Source of the DNA: JBCCZC01 sp039188505
Lineage (GTDB): Bacteria; Pseudomonadota; Gammaproteobacteria; Xanthomonadales; SZUA-38
DNA: 32,949 nt
Assembly: GCA_039188505.1 (NCBI GenBank)
Contig: JBCCZC010000011.1
Location: 1 to 32,949 of the forward strand
Direction: 5' to 3'
The notes below the pieces were generated by a model. It did no database searches and was not told the DNA's origin. It worked only from the letters and a program-made list of their open reading frames with translations. Position 1 is the first letter of the stretch, and each line of letters begins with the position of its first letter. Both the position numbers and the translations under genes were made by a program. Shown here in pieces: positions 15,535 through 24,165 of this stretch.

Positions 15535-17255
15535 TGACCGCCGGCATCACCATCAACACCGTTCACAAGACGTTCGGGGATCAGACGGCCCTTGACGGCC
15601 TGAGCGCGCGCATCGAGGCCGGACGCCTGACCGGCCTCGTCGGCCCGGACGGCGCGGGCAAGTCGACGCTCATGCGCATGATGGCGGCGCTGATGATGCC
15701 CGACCGGGGCCGCATCACCGTAGACGGTAACGACACCGCGGACGCCGCCTCCACGGTACACGCGGTCTGCGGCTACATGCCCCAGAGCTCCGGCCTCTAT
15801 GAGGACCTATCGGTCCACGAGAACATGGTGCTCTACGCCCGCCTGCGCGGCCTCCACGGAGCCGAGCGCGCGGCGACCTTCGAGCGCCTCCTCGCGTTCA
15901 CGCGACTCGGGCCTTTCACCGGACGCCTCGCCGGCCGCCTGTCCGGCGGCATGAAGCAGAAGCTGGGGCTGGCCTGCGCGCTCATGGCCCGCCCGCGGGT
16001 GCTGCTCCTCGACGAGCCCAGCGTCGGCGTCGACCCCATGTCCCGCCAGGACCTCTGGCGGATGGTCAACGAGCTCGCCGCCGAAGGCATGGCGGTGGTC
16101 TGGTCGACCGCCTACCTCGACGAGGCCGAGCGCTGCGACGCCGTGCTGCTGCTCAACGAGGGCCGGCTCGCGTTCGCTGGCCCACCGGGCGAGCTGGCAG
16201 CCCGAGTGGAGGGCCGGACCTTTCGCGTCACGGGCATCGACGATCGACGCAACCTCCTTGCGGACCTGCTTGACCTCGAACCGATCCGCGACGGCGTCAT
16301 CCAGGGCAGCAGCCTGCGCCTGGTCGCCACGGCGCCCGCTGACCGCGCGGTCATCGAGGCCACCGCGGCTGCGGCCGGGGGCGCGGTCGAGGCGACTCGC
16401 CCCGGCTTCGAGGACGCCTTCATCGACCTCCTCGGCGGCGGCCCGGGGGGACGCTCCGCCATCGCCGAGCGTATGGATCCGGTCGACCTGGGCGTCGAGG
16501 CGCCGGTCTCCTGCCGCAAGCTCACCCGGCGCTTCGGCGATTTCGTCGCAACCGACAACGTCAGCTTCGACGTGAAGCCCGGCGAGATCTTCGGCCTCCT
16601 GGGCCCGAACGGCGCCGGCAAGTCGACCACCTTCAAGATGCTCTGCGGGCTGCTGAAGCCCAGCGCCGGGAGCGCCCAGGTGGCCGGCCTCGACCTGCGT
16701 CACGCATCCAGCGCCGCCAAGCAGCAGCTCGGCTACATGGCCCAGAAGTTCTCGCTCTACGGCTTGCTGACGGTGCGTCAGAATCTCGAGCTGTTTGCAG
16801 GTCTCTACCAGCTCTCTGGCGGTCGCAAGCGACGCCGGATCGAGGAGATGATGACGACCTTCGAGCTCCAGCCATATCTCGGCCGCTCGCCGAACGACCT
16901 CCCGCTTGGGTTCAAGCAGCGCCTTGCACTGGCCTGCTCCCTCATGCATCGGCCCGCGGTCCTGTTCCTCGACGAGCCGACCTCGGGTGTCGATCCCCTC
17001 ACGCGGCGCGAGTTCTGGACCCACATCAATGGCCTTGTGCGCAGGGGGGTGACGGTCCTTGTGACCACACACTTCATGGACGAGGCGGAGTACTGCGACC
17101 GGGTCGCGATGATGTACCGCGGCCGGTTGATCGCGCTCGCGCAGCCCGACGCGCTCAAGGCCCGTTCGGCGACCGCAGACACGCCGGACCCGACAATGGA
17201 GCAAGCCTTCATCGAACTGATCCGACGCGACGCGATCGCAGCGGAGGCCGCGTGA
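15534..17255 (+). CDS. ybhF: ABC exporter ATPase with two fused nucleotide-binding domains, YbhF-like
   Basis: 573 aa, two ABC domains in tandem. NBD1: Walker A GPDGAGKST (37-45), signature LSGGMKQ (136-142), Walker B VLLLDEP (156-162), but STAYLDEAE where the switch histidine should be (A193). NBD2: Walker A GPNGAGKST (357-365), degenerate signature LPLGFKQ (456-462), Walker B VLFLDEP (476-482), and an intact histidine in VTTHFMDEAE. The dimer should therefore form one consensus and one degenerate ATP site. I recall the same pattern in E. coli YbhF. The gene lies between the adaptor and two permease genes, with 1-nt and 4-nt overlaps. It energises export by YbhS/YbhR. Confidence 0.9.
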   Translation: MTAGITINTVHKTFGDQTALDGLSARIEAGRLTGLVGPDGAGKSTLMRMMAALMMPDRGRITVDGNDTADAASTVHAVCGYMPQSSGLYEDLSVHENMVLYARLRGLHGAERAATFERLLAFTRLGPFTGRLAGRLSGGMKQKLGLACALMARPRVLLLDEPSVGVDPMSRQDLWRMVNELAAEGMAVVWSTAYLDEAERCDAVLLLNEGRLAFAGPPGELAARVEGRTFRVTGIDDRRNLLADLLDLEPIRDGVIQGSSLRLVATAPADRAVIEATAAAAGGAVEATRPGFEDAFIDLLGGGPGGRSAIAERMDPVDLGVEAPVSCRKLTRRFGDFVATDNVSFDVKPGEIFGLLGPNGAGKSTTFKMLCGLLKPSAGSAQVAGLDLRHASSAAKQQLGYMAQKFSLYGLLTVRQNLELFAGLYQLSGGRKRRRIEEMMTTFELQPYLGRSPNDLPLGFKQRLALACSLMHRPAVLFLDEPTSGVDPLTRREFWTHINGLVRRGVTVLVTTHFMDEAEYCDRVAMMYRGRLIALAQPDALKARSATADTPDPTMEQAFIELIRRDAIAAEAA

Positions 17256-18373
17256 GCGCCACCTTCGATCTGCGCCGCTTCGGCGGCCTGGTGCACAAGG
17301 AATCGCTGCAGATCGTGCGCGATCCAAGCAGCATCCTGATCGCCTTCGTGCTGCCCGTGGTGCTGCTGTTCCTGTTTGCCTTCGCGGTGTCCCTCGACAT
17401 CCGCAACGTCCGGGTCGGCGTGGTCGTCGAGGGCGGTGGCCAACCGGCGAACGCGCTGGCGGCCGCGTTCGCCGCCACGCCCTACCTCGAAGCCCGCTTC
17501 GCCCGCGACCGTCGCGAACTCGAGGAGGAACTTGTCCGCGGTCGGATCCGCGGGCTCGTCGTGATCCCCGAGGGCTTTTCCGCCGCCGTCCGTGCCCGGC
17601 GCAGCGCCCCGGTCCAGATCATCACCGACGGGTCGTCGCCTAATACGGCCAACTTCGTCGACAACTACGCGCGGGGCGTGATCGCTACCTGGCTGCAGGG
17701 CCTGCCCCAGGCCAAGCGCCTCGCGACCGGCGTCGCGATCGAACCCCGCTTCTGGTTCGACGCGGAGCTCGAAAGCCGCGCCTCGATCGGCCCCGGTGCG
17801 ATCGCCATCGTCATGACCATGATCGGCACGCTGCTGACCGCGCTGGTCGTCGCCCGGGAGTGGGAGCGCGGCACCATGGAAGCGCTGATGGCGACGCCCT
17901 CAGGCATCCTCGAGATCATCGCCTCGAAGCTCGTGCCCTACTTCGTCCTGGGCCTCTCGGCGACCTACGTCTGCGTCGCCATCGTGCACGGCCTCCTCGG
18001 CGTCCCCTTCGAGGGTTCCCTGCTCGCGCTCACGGTGCTCAGCGCTGCATTCCTGGTGCCGGCACTCGGCCAGGGGCTGCTCATCTCGGCGCTGACGAAG
18101 AACCAGTTCCTCGCCGCCCAGATCGCGCTGTTCTCGGGGTTTCTGCCGGCCTTTCTGCTGTCGGGCTTCCTGTTCGAGATCAAGAGCATGCCGCTGATCA
18201 TCCAGGGCATCACCCTGGCCGTACCGGCGCGCTACTTCGTCTCCAGCCTGCAGACGCTGTTCCTCGCGGGCGACCTCTGGGGCGAGTTCCTGCTCGCCAT
18301 CGGACCGATGCTTCTGATCGGCGGCGTGTTCTTCACCATCACGGCGTCGAAGACCCGCAAGAGGCTCGACTGA
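17252..18373 (+). CDS. ybhS: ABC-2 type permease, YbhS-like
   Basis: 373 aa from a GTG start that overlaps the ATPase stop (GTGA). One N-terminal helix (about residues 27-46) is followed by a ~120-residue periplasmic domain and five C-terminal helices, the ABC2_membrane_3 layout. Diagnostic segments are HKESLQIVRDPSSILIAFVLP, VVAREWERGTMEALMATP and IPEGFSAAVRA. It pairs with the following permease to form a heterodimeric channel. The next start follows after a single base. Confidence 0.88.
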   Translation: MSATFDLRRFGGLVHKESLQIVRDPSSILIAFVLPVVLLFLFAFAVSLDIRNVRVGVVVEGGGQPANALAAAFAATPYLEARFARDRRELEEELVRGRIRGLVVIPEGFSAAVRARRSAPVQIITDGSSPNTANFVDNYARGVIATWLQGLPQAKRLATGVAIEPRFWFDAELESRASIGPGAIAIVMTMIGTLLTALVVAREWERGTMEALMATPSGILEIIASKLVPYFVLGLSATYVCVAIVHGLLGVPFEGSLLALTVLSAAFLVPALGQGLLISALTKNQFLAAQIALFSGFLPAFLLSGFLFEIKSMPLIIQGITLAVPARYFVSSLQTLFLAGDLWGEFLLAIGPMLLIGGVFFTITASKTRKRLD

Positions 18374-18374
18374 C

Positions 18375-19475
18375 ATGTGGCTCAGACTCCGCGCCCAGAT
18401 CGTCAAGGAACTCCTGAGCGTACTCCGCGACCCTCGCAGTCGCCTGGTCCTCGTCGGCCCACCGCTGATGCAGCTGCTGGTGTTCTCCTTTGCCGCCACC
18501 CTCGAGGTGCGTAACGTCGACCTGCTGATCCTCGACCAGGATCCGGGCCGCTGGTCCACGGAGATGACGCGCCAGCTCGAGGGCAGCAGCTTCGTCGACG
18601 AACTGCGCGCGGTCGACGATCCCGGGGCGCTGCGTGCTGGCATCGACGGGCGGCAGGCCATCGCCGCGATCCGGTTCCCTCCCGATCTATCGCGCCGTGC
18701 CGTCGCGGGACGGCCAGCGACGGTGCAGGTCATCCTCGACGGTCGCCGGGCCAATGCGGCACAGATCACCTTCGGCTACATGAACCGGATCACCACAACG
18801 GTCAACGCCGAACTCGGCGCCGGCGCGATCGCGGCGGTCGAGCCCGTGACGCGGCACTGGTTCAACCCCAACCTCGAGTATCGGTGGTTCGTGGTGCCCG
18901 GTCTCGTCGGCATCCTGTCGATGATCTCCGCGCTGCTCGTGACGTCGCTATCGATCGCCCGGGAGCGCGAGCTGGGGACCTTCGAGCAGCTGCTGGTTTC
19001 CCCGGCCCGGCCCGCGGAGATCATCATCGGCAAGTGCGTGCCGGCCCTGCTCATCGGCCTCACCCTCGGCACCATCATGCTGACAGCGGCCATCTTCGGC
19101 TTCCGCATTCCCTTCAACGGTTCGATCGGTCTCGTCTATCTCGGCCTGACGCTCTTCATCGTGTCCATCGTGGGCATCGGCCTGATGATCTCGTCCGTCA
19201 GCCAGACCCAGCAGCAGGCCATCCTCGGCACGTTCTCCATCGCCGTCCCGCTGGTGCTGCTGTCAGGCTTCGCGACGCCGGTCGAGAATATGCCGCTCGT
19301 GCTGCAGGGGCTGGCCGAGGCCAATCCCCTGAAGCATTTCCTCGTGATCGTCCAGGGGAGCTTCATGAAGGGCCTGCCTGCGCACATCGTCCGGGACAAC
19401 GCCTGGCCGCTGCTCGTGATCGGCGCCGTGACGCTGGGCTCCGCCTTCTTCTTCGTGCAACGGAGACTCCAATGA
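18375..19475 (+). CDS. ybhR: ABC-2 type permease, YbhR-like
   Basis: 366 aa with the same fold as the preceding gene but clearly diverged. The N-terminal helix (about residues 24-42) follows KELLSVLRDPRSRLVLVGPP. The periplasmic domain contains VILDGRRANAAQI, and the C-terminal helices follow IARERELGTFEQLLVSPARP. The end (NPLKHFLVIVQGSFMKG) is typical of YbhR. It forms the second half of the exporter channel. Its stop overlaps the start of the outer-membrane factor gene by 4 nt, so the pump is encoded as one translationally chained unit. Confidence 0.88.
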   Translation: MWLRLRAQIVKELLSVLRDPRSRLVLVGPPLMQLLVFSFAATLEVRNVDLLILDQDPGRWSTEMTRQLEGSSFVDELRAVDDPGALRAGIDGRQAIAAIRFPPDLSRRAVAGRPATVQVILDGRRANAAQITFGYMNRITTTVNAELGAGAIAAVEPVTRHWFNPNLEYRWFVVPGLVGILSMISALLVTSLSIARERELGTFEQLLVSPARPAEIIIGKCVPALLIGLTLGTIMLTAAIFGFRIPFNGSIGLVYLGLTLFIVSIVGIGLMISSVSQTQQQAILGTFSIAVPLVLLSGFATPVENMPLVLQGLAEANPLKHFLVIVQGSFMKGLPAHIVRDNAWPLLVIGAVTLGSAFFFVQRRLQ

Positions 19476-20902
19476 ACCCGCTTCGTACCCTGCTCACCCT
19501 GCTCGCCGCCGGCCTTTGCGCCTGCGCCGTGGGTCCAGACTACGAACCCGTCGACTTCCCGGTCGGCGATGAGTGGGCCACCATCGGCGCGCCGACGGGT
19601 ACGCCGCCGGCGCGCTGGTGGGAGCAGTTCGAGGATCCGCTCCTCGACGAACTCATTGCCACAGCCCTGGGCGAGAACCTCGATCTGCGCATCGCCGCCG
19701 AGCGGATCGCCGAGGCCCGCGCTGCCCAGCGGCTTGTGGAGAGCCAGCGGCGCCCGGCGGTCGAAGCCGCCGGTAGCGTCGCACGTCAGCGCCAGAGCGA
19801 GCGTGGGCCGCTGCCTGCCGGCCGCGTTCCGGGCATCGAGACCTATCAGACGGTCTACGATGTTGGCCTGGACGCCCGCTGGGAGCTGGATGTCTTCGGC
19901 CGGATCCAACGCTCGGTCGAGGCCGCCGATGCTCGCTTCGAGGCCGCCGTCGAGCAGCTACGCGATGCCCAGGTGACGGTGTCTGCGGAGGTCGCGCGGG
20001 TCTACTTCGAGCTGCGCGGCGCGCAGCGTGAACTGGTGGCCATCGAGGCTGCGGTGCAGGCCGGCGACGATACGCTGGCACTCGTCCGACGGCGCTACGA
20101 CGCGGGTAGCGGATCCCTCGTCGAGGTCCGCCAGGCCGAGGCCGAGGTCGCCACCACCCGAACCCGGCTCGCTCCGGTGCGGGCCCGCCGCGACAGCGCC
20201 GCCCTGGCCCTGGGCGCGCTGCTGGGCGAACTGCCGGAAGCAGGCCTCGCCATGGTGGCGACGGCAACGACCCACGCCGACCTGCAGACGGTCCCCGTCG
20301 GCACGCGGGCGGACCTGCTCCGCCGACGACCGGACGTCCGCCGCGCCGAACGGCAGCTCGCGGCGGCGACCGCCGACATCGGGGTGGCCGAGGGCGAGCT
20401 ATACCCGAAGCTCGTCCTCGGCGCGAACGGCGGCTTCACCTCGCTGGCGAGCGGCGACCTCTTCGATGCCGATGCCCGCCGCTGGACCCTCGCCCCGTTC
20501 TTGTCCTGGCGTGTCCTCGACGGCGGCCGCGTCCAGGCCGAGATTGCCGCGGCCGACTCACGGCAGCAGCAGGCCGCGCTGGCCTACGAGCGCGCCATCC
20601 TGCAGGCGGTGACCGAAGCGGAGCAGGCGCTGAGCGCCTACCAGCGTGCCGTCGAGGGGATCGCATCCCAGCAGGCGGCACTGGCGGCGGCTGCCGCCGC
20701 AGAAACGCTGACGCGCCGGCGCTACGAGGCAGGCCTGGTCTCGCTCCTCGTACTGCTCGATGCCCAGCGCCGGGTCGACGACGTCGAAGCGCAGTTGGCG
20801 CGGGCCCAGGCCGACGCAGCGGTCCGCATCGCCCTGCTCTACAAGGCCCTCGGCGGCGGCTGGGAGGCGCTTGACCCTGACGCGCTGGCCAGCGGTCGCT
20901 GA
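19472..20902 (+). CDS. Outer-membrane efflux lipoprotein (NodT/OprM-type TolC family)
   Basis: 476 aa. The lipoprotein signal has a probable acylated cysteine in LCAC/AVGPDY, the classic start of RND/NodT outer-membrane factors. Two OEP repeats follow, with long Ala/Glu helices: VGLDARWELDVFGRIQRSVE and RADLLRRRPDVRRAERQLAAA in the middle, and a closing RYEAGLVSLLVLLDAQR. It supplies the exit duct for the exporter. Enterobacterial ybh operons do not carry such a gene, so this locus encodes a self-sufficient tripartite pump. The start at 19472 overlaps the permease stop; upstream in-frame codons lie in an antisense-like reading of the permease. Confidence 0.9.
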   Translation: MNPLRTLLTLLAAGLCACAVGPDYEPVDFPVGDEWATIGAPTGTPPARWWEQFEDPLLDELIATALGENLDLRIAAERIAEARAAQRLVESQRRPAVEAAGSVARQRQSERGPLPAGRVPGIETYQTVYDVGLDARWELDVFGRIQRSVEAADARFEAAVEQLRDAQVTVSAEVARVYFELRGAQRELVAIEAAVQAGDDTLALVRRRYDAGSGSLVEVRQAEAEVATTRTRLAPVRARRDSAALALGALLGELPEAGLAMVATATTHADLQTVPVGTRADLLRRRPDVRRAERQLAAATADIGVAEGELYPKLVLGANGGFTSLASGDLFDADARRWTLAPFLSWRVLDGGRVQAEIAAADSRQQQAALAYERAILQAVTEAEQALSAYQRAVEGIASQQAALAAAAAAETLTRRRYEAGLVSLLVLLDAQRRVDDVEAQLARAQADAAVRIALLYKALGGGWEALDPDALASGR

Positions 20903-20922
20903 GATCCCCTGCCCCGTGACGT

Positions 20923-20950
20923 CATGCCCACCGCCGCTCAGCCGGGCATG
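20923..20950. repeat. Inverted repeat CATGCCC-N14-GGGCATG between efflux operon and dioxygenase operon
   Basis: Perfect 7-bp arms with a 14-nt spacer in the 83-bp gap after the outer-membrane factor. No T-run follows, so it is a weak intrinsic terminator candidate at best. It could equally be an operator for the downstream three-gene operon. Confidence 0.35.
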
Positions 20951-20985
20951 CTAGCCTTCGGATCGGTAGAGCCACGAGCCGGGAC

Positions 20986-22044
20986 ATGATGCTTCCGCTT
21001 CCCGACAAGATCGACCGCGCTTCGAGCTGGACCGGCGAGCAACTCGCGCTCGCGGCGGCGCGGTGGCGGCGAGCGCTCACGCCGGCGGAGTGCGACGAGA
21101 TCGAAGCTGCCGCCCGAGCCTTTCTCGCGACCGGGCGCCCCATGACGACGCTTCGCCGGGAGGACTTCCCCCTGCCGGCCCTCACGGCGGGGCTTCGCGA
21201 CCTGCGCCGCGAACTCATCGATGGCCTCGGCTTCCGCGTGCTGACGGGCCTGCCGGTAGCACGCCTCGAGCCCGCCGTCGCCGCGGCGGCCTTCTGCGGC
21301 ATCGGCGCTCACCTTGGGACTGCGCGCCCCCAGAATGCGGATGGCCACGTGCTCGGGCACGTCCGGGACCTCGGCCGCGACCCCGAGGACCCCACGACCC
21401 GGATCTACCAGACGACCGCCCGCCAGACCTTCCACACGGATTCCGCGGATGCCGTGGGGCTGCTGTGTCTGCAGCCGGCGCGCAGCGGCGGCGAGTCGCT
21501 GCTCGTCAGCGCCGAGACGATCTTCAACCGGCTGCGGGACGAGGCGCCCGAACTCGCAGCGGCGCTTTTCGATGTCGTGGCGACCGATCGGCGCGGGGAG
21601 GTGCCCGCCGGCGCGGCGCCCTGGTTCGAGATCCCGGTCCTGAGCTGGCACGCCGATCGGCTCACGGTGCAGTACCAGCGGCAGTACATCGAGAGCGCGC
21701 AGCGTTTCGACGGCGCCCCACGCCTGTCGGCCACCCAGCACGCAGCGCTGGACGCCTTCGATCGCATCGCCAACGATCCGAACGTCCACCTCGCGATGAC
21801 GCTGGCGCCGGGCGACATGCAGTTCGTGTACAACCACGCGCTGCTCCACGACCGGGCCGCGTTCATCGATCACGACGACACACGCCGCAAGCGCCACCTC
21901 CTTCGCCTCTGGCTCGCGCTACCCGGTGACCGGGCCCTGCCGGCCTGCTACGCGTCCCGCTACGGGGGGCTCGCACCGGGCAACCGTGGCGGCGTTCAGA
22001 CCGGAACGCCTATCCAGGCGCCCGTTGCGGTGGCGAGCCGGTGA
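20986..22044 (+). CDS. TauD/TfdA-like Fe(II)/2-oxoglutarate-dependent dioxygenase
   Basis: 352 aa. The facial triad is visible: H150 and D152 in FHTDSAD, and the distal H288 in NHALLHDR. A 2-oxoglutarate-binding arginine follows in RHLLRLWLALPG (R307). Upstream segments IYQTTARQTFHTD and LVSAETIFNRLRDEAPEL are typical of the TauD/gamma-butyrobetaine hydroxylase superfamily. It should hydroxylate an organic substrate at the cost of O2 and 2-oxoglutarate; the substrate is unknown. Two adjacent ATGs (20986, 20989) are possible starts. It is the first gene of a three-gene operon with 4-nt overlaps (GNAT, then HCCA-isomerase-like). Confidence 0.82.
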   Translation: MMLPLPDKIDRASSWTGEQLALAAARWRRALTPAECDEIEAAARAFLATGRPMTTLRREDFPLPALTAGLRDLRRELIDGLGFRVLTGLPVARLEPAVAAAAFCGIGAHLGTARPQNADGHVLGHVRDLGRDPEDPTTRIYQTTARQTFHTDSADAVGLLCLQPARSGGESLLVSAETIFNRLRDEAPELAAALFDVVATDRRGEVPAGAAPWFEIPVLSWHADRLTVQYQRQYIESAQRFDGAPRLSATQHAALDAFDRIANDPNVHLAMTLAPGDMQFVYNHALLHDRAAFIDHDDTRRKRHLLRLWLALPGDRALPACYASRYGGLAPGNRGGVQTGTPIQAPVAVASR

Positions 22045-22523
22045 GCCACGCGGTACGCGAAGCCGGCCCCGGCGATCTGTTTCCCCTGGTGCCGTTGGTC
22101 GAGGGCTTCCACGCGGAGACGGACGTGCAGCCGAGCAGACCCGTCGCTGCCGTACTCGACCGGCTGCTACGGGATCCCTCGGTCGGACGCGTGGGGGTCG
22201 TCGAGGACGCGGAACGCGTGATCGCCTATGTCGCCGTCGGCTTCGGCTTCAGCCTCGAGTTCGGTGGCCGGGACGGCTTCGTCGACGAGCTGTACGTGGC
22301 CCCGGAGGCGCGCCGTTCGGGCATCGGGCGTGCTCTCCTCACCTGGGCGATCGCCGAGGCCGAGGGGGCCTGGAGCCTTGGAGCCCTGCATCTCGAGGTC
22401 GACCGCCGCGACCAGCGCGCCCGCGACTTCTACGCCGCGCTGGGCTTCGAGACCCGGACTCGATACATGCTCATGAGCCGCCGCGCGACCCGGCCGGAAG
22501 AGCGCAACGGGAAACGCCCATGA
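22041..22523 (+). CDS. GNAT family N-acetyltransferase
   Basis: 160 aa from a GTG start overlapping the dioxygenase stop (GTGA). The acetyl-CoA pyrophosphate loop is ELYVAPEARRSGIGRALL (RRSGIG at 91-96), followed by LHLEVDRRDQRARDFYAALGF, the usual motif-B end with a tyrosine near the thiol. It should transfer an acetyl group to an amine. Substrates cannot be predicted from the sequence. Tight coupling to an oxygenase and an isomerase-like enzyme suggests modification of the same small molecule or a linked detoxification. Confidence 0.85.
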   Translation: MSHAVREAGPGDLFPLVPLVEGFHAETDVQPSRPVAAVLDRLLRDPSVGRVGVVEDAERVIAYVAVGFGFSLEFGGRDGFVDELYVAPEARRSGIGRALLTWAIAEAEGAWSLGALHLEVDRRDQRARDFYAALGFETRTRYMLMSRRATRPEERNGKRP

Positions 22524-23176
22524 ACAACCGCACGATCGACTTCTATTTCGACTACATCTCACCCTATGCCTATCTGGGCTGGACCCAGATTCACACGCTT
22601 GCCGGCCAGCACGGCGCGTCCGTGCGCCCGGTCCCGATCCTGTTCGCGGCGCTGCTCGATCACCACGGTCAGCTCGGCCCCGCGGAGATCCCGGCGAAGC
22701 GGCTCCACGTGATGAAGGACGTCGCCCGGCGGGCTGCCTTCCACGGCGTTCCCCTGGCGGCGCCGCCCAGCCATCCCTTCAACCCGTTGCCCGCGCTCCG
22801 CGCGACCCTCGCGGCACCCGCGGCGGGCCGCAAGGCCGTGATCCATGCGCTGTTCAGGGCCATCTGGGCTGGCGACTACGCGAACGAACTCGATTCCTCC
22901 GACGCCGTGGCAGCGGTCCTCGACGCCGCCGGCCTGCCGTTCGACCGCGAGGGACTCGGCGATCCCGCGATCAAGCAGGCGCTGCGCGAGAACACGACAC
23001 GCGCCATCGCCAACGATGTCTTCGGCGTCCCGACCATGATCGTGGACGGCGAGCTGTTCTGGGGTTCAGACAGCCTGCCCCTGCTCCAGCGTCACCTCGC
23101 CGGGGCGGACACCACCGACCGCGCCCTCTTCGAGCGCCTGCGCGATCTACCGAGCTCCGCCCAGCGGCAGCGCTAG
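22520..23176 (+). CDS. 2-hydroxychromene-2-carboxylate isomerase-like (DsbA/GST-kappa fold)
   Basis: 218 aa. The N-terminal FYFDYISPYAYLG carries the catalytic serine (S14), replacing the CxxC of DsbA. The helical insert and the C-terminal thioredoxin half (VFGVPTMIVDGELFWGSDSL, with the conserved cis-proline) match HCCA isomerases. The family uses glutathione to isomerise a naphthalene-pathway intermediate, but most members sit outside that pathway, so the substrate is open. It overlaps the GNAT gene by 4 nt and meets the convergent metallo-hydrolase gene tail to tail with a 4-bp overlap at 23173-23176. Confidence 0.82.
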   Translation: MNNRTIDFYFDYISPYAYLGWTQIHTLAGQHGASVRPVPILFAALLDHHGQLGPAEIPAKRLHVMKDVARRAAFHGVPLAAPPSHPFNPLPALRATLAAPAAGRKAVIHALFRAIWAGDYANELDSSDAVAAVLDAAGLPFDREGLGDPAIKQALRENTTRAIANDVFGVPTMIVDGELFWGSDSLPLLQRHLAGADTTDRALFERLRDLPSSAQRQR

Positions 23177-24000
23177 CCTTCCCCGTGGGTCAGCACCCGG
23201 CGTTCGCCGGGGTCGGTGAAGGCATCGCCCCCGAGTTCCGAGCGAACCGCGTCCCCCCGCCCGATCGCCGAGGTGGGAACGTGGATGCCGATGGTCGCCG
23301 TCGCACGGAGGTGCTCGCGAACCACCTCCCATCCCTGCGGTGAGCCGTAGAACCAGTAAGGCGGAAACGCCGCGTCGAGGGTCACCTCCCGCCAGTGGTC
23401 CGCATGGGGTTCATAGAGCCGTGGCGCCGGGTCGGCGTCTCCGAGGTGCAGCACCGTCAGAGTGCGATCGAGGGTCACGCGGAAGGCGAGATTGATGATG
23501 TTGGCACGGCGCGCGCCGCCGGCGTGTGGAATGGCCACCGCCGCGATGTCGAGGTCACCGACCGAAACGCGCCGGGCCGCATCACCGACGCCGACGTCCA
23601 TGACGTGCACCCGTTCGAGCAGCGGATCCTCGGGCCCGACGACGTCCGCGATGGCCGCACGGATCTGACTCGAACCATACAGCGGCACCTCGGGCTGGGC
23701 ACGGAGGTAAGCGATGGTCGGTCCGGGCGTGAAGTGGTCGCCGTGCACGTGGGAGACGAACACGGCATCGATGCCGTCGTAGGGCGGCGTTCCGGCCAGC
23801 AGCGCCGCCACGGTCTCCTCCTTCAGCAGCGCATACTGGCCGAAGCTCTGGGCGTAGAAGGCGTCGAACAGGACCCGCGTGTCCCCGTGGGCGACGAGAA
23901 CGCCTTCGTTGCCGAGGTACTCGGCGCTACCGGATTCATGCCCGATGGCGTGCGAGGACGCGGCGATCAGCACCAGCAGCAGGTACGGCCGTAGGGTCAT
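23173..24000 (-). CDS. Exported metallo-beta-lactamase-fold hydrolase
   Basis: 275 aa. The signal peptide (MTLRPYLLLVLIAASSHAIG) implies export to the periplasm. The metal motif SHVHGDHF (H84, H86, D88, H89) is followed by further candidate ligands in IPHAGG, LHLGDADPA and GIHVP. The N-terminal strand pattern (YLGNEGVLVAHGDTRVLFDA) is typical of MBL-fold enzymes. The substrate is unknown; it lacks features that would make it a clear beta-lactamase. The ATG at 24000 has GGAG 6 nt upstream; a longer open frame to 24462 is antisense to the neighbouring cyclase. It is divergent from the TPR diguanylate cyclase. Confidence 0.83.
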   Translation of the reverse strand: MTLRPYLLLVLIAASSHAIGHESGSAEYLGNEGVLVAHGDTRVLFDAFYAQSFGQYALLKEETVAALLAGTPPYDGIDAVFVSHVHGDHFTPGPTIAYLRAQPEVPLYGSSQIRAAIADVVGPEDPLLERVHVMDVGVGDAARRVSVGDLDIAAVAIPHAGGARRANIINLAFRVTLDRTLTVLHLGDADPAPRLYEPHADHWREVTLDAAFPPYWFYGSPQGWEVVREHLRATATIGIHVPTSAIGRGDAVRSELGGDAFTDPGERRVLTHGEG

Positions 24001-24165
24001 CGTCGGCTCCGGGTCGTGACGCGGAGCCCCAGTCTGCCCGATCCGGTCGCTGCGGCCCACATGAACCGTGCGCGTTCGAAAGCCCGAACGAACACCCGTC
24101 GTCCTTTGCCTCGAAAGGCCGACGCGTGCAGACTTGGCCGCGACGCCAAGGGACTGTCGATTGCC

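Noticed and set aside
15807..17327. 506-codon minus-strand open frame
   Set aside because: Mirror of the YbhF coding sequence; no start site or homology.
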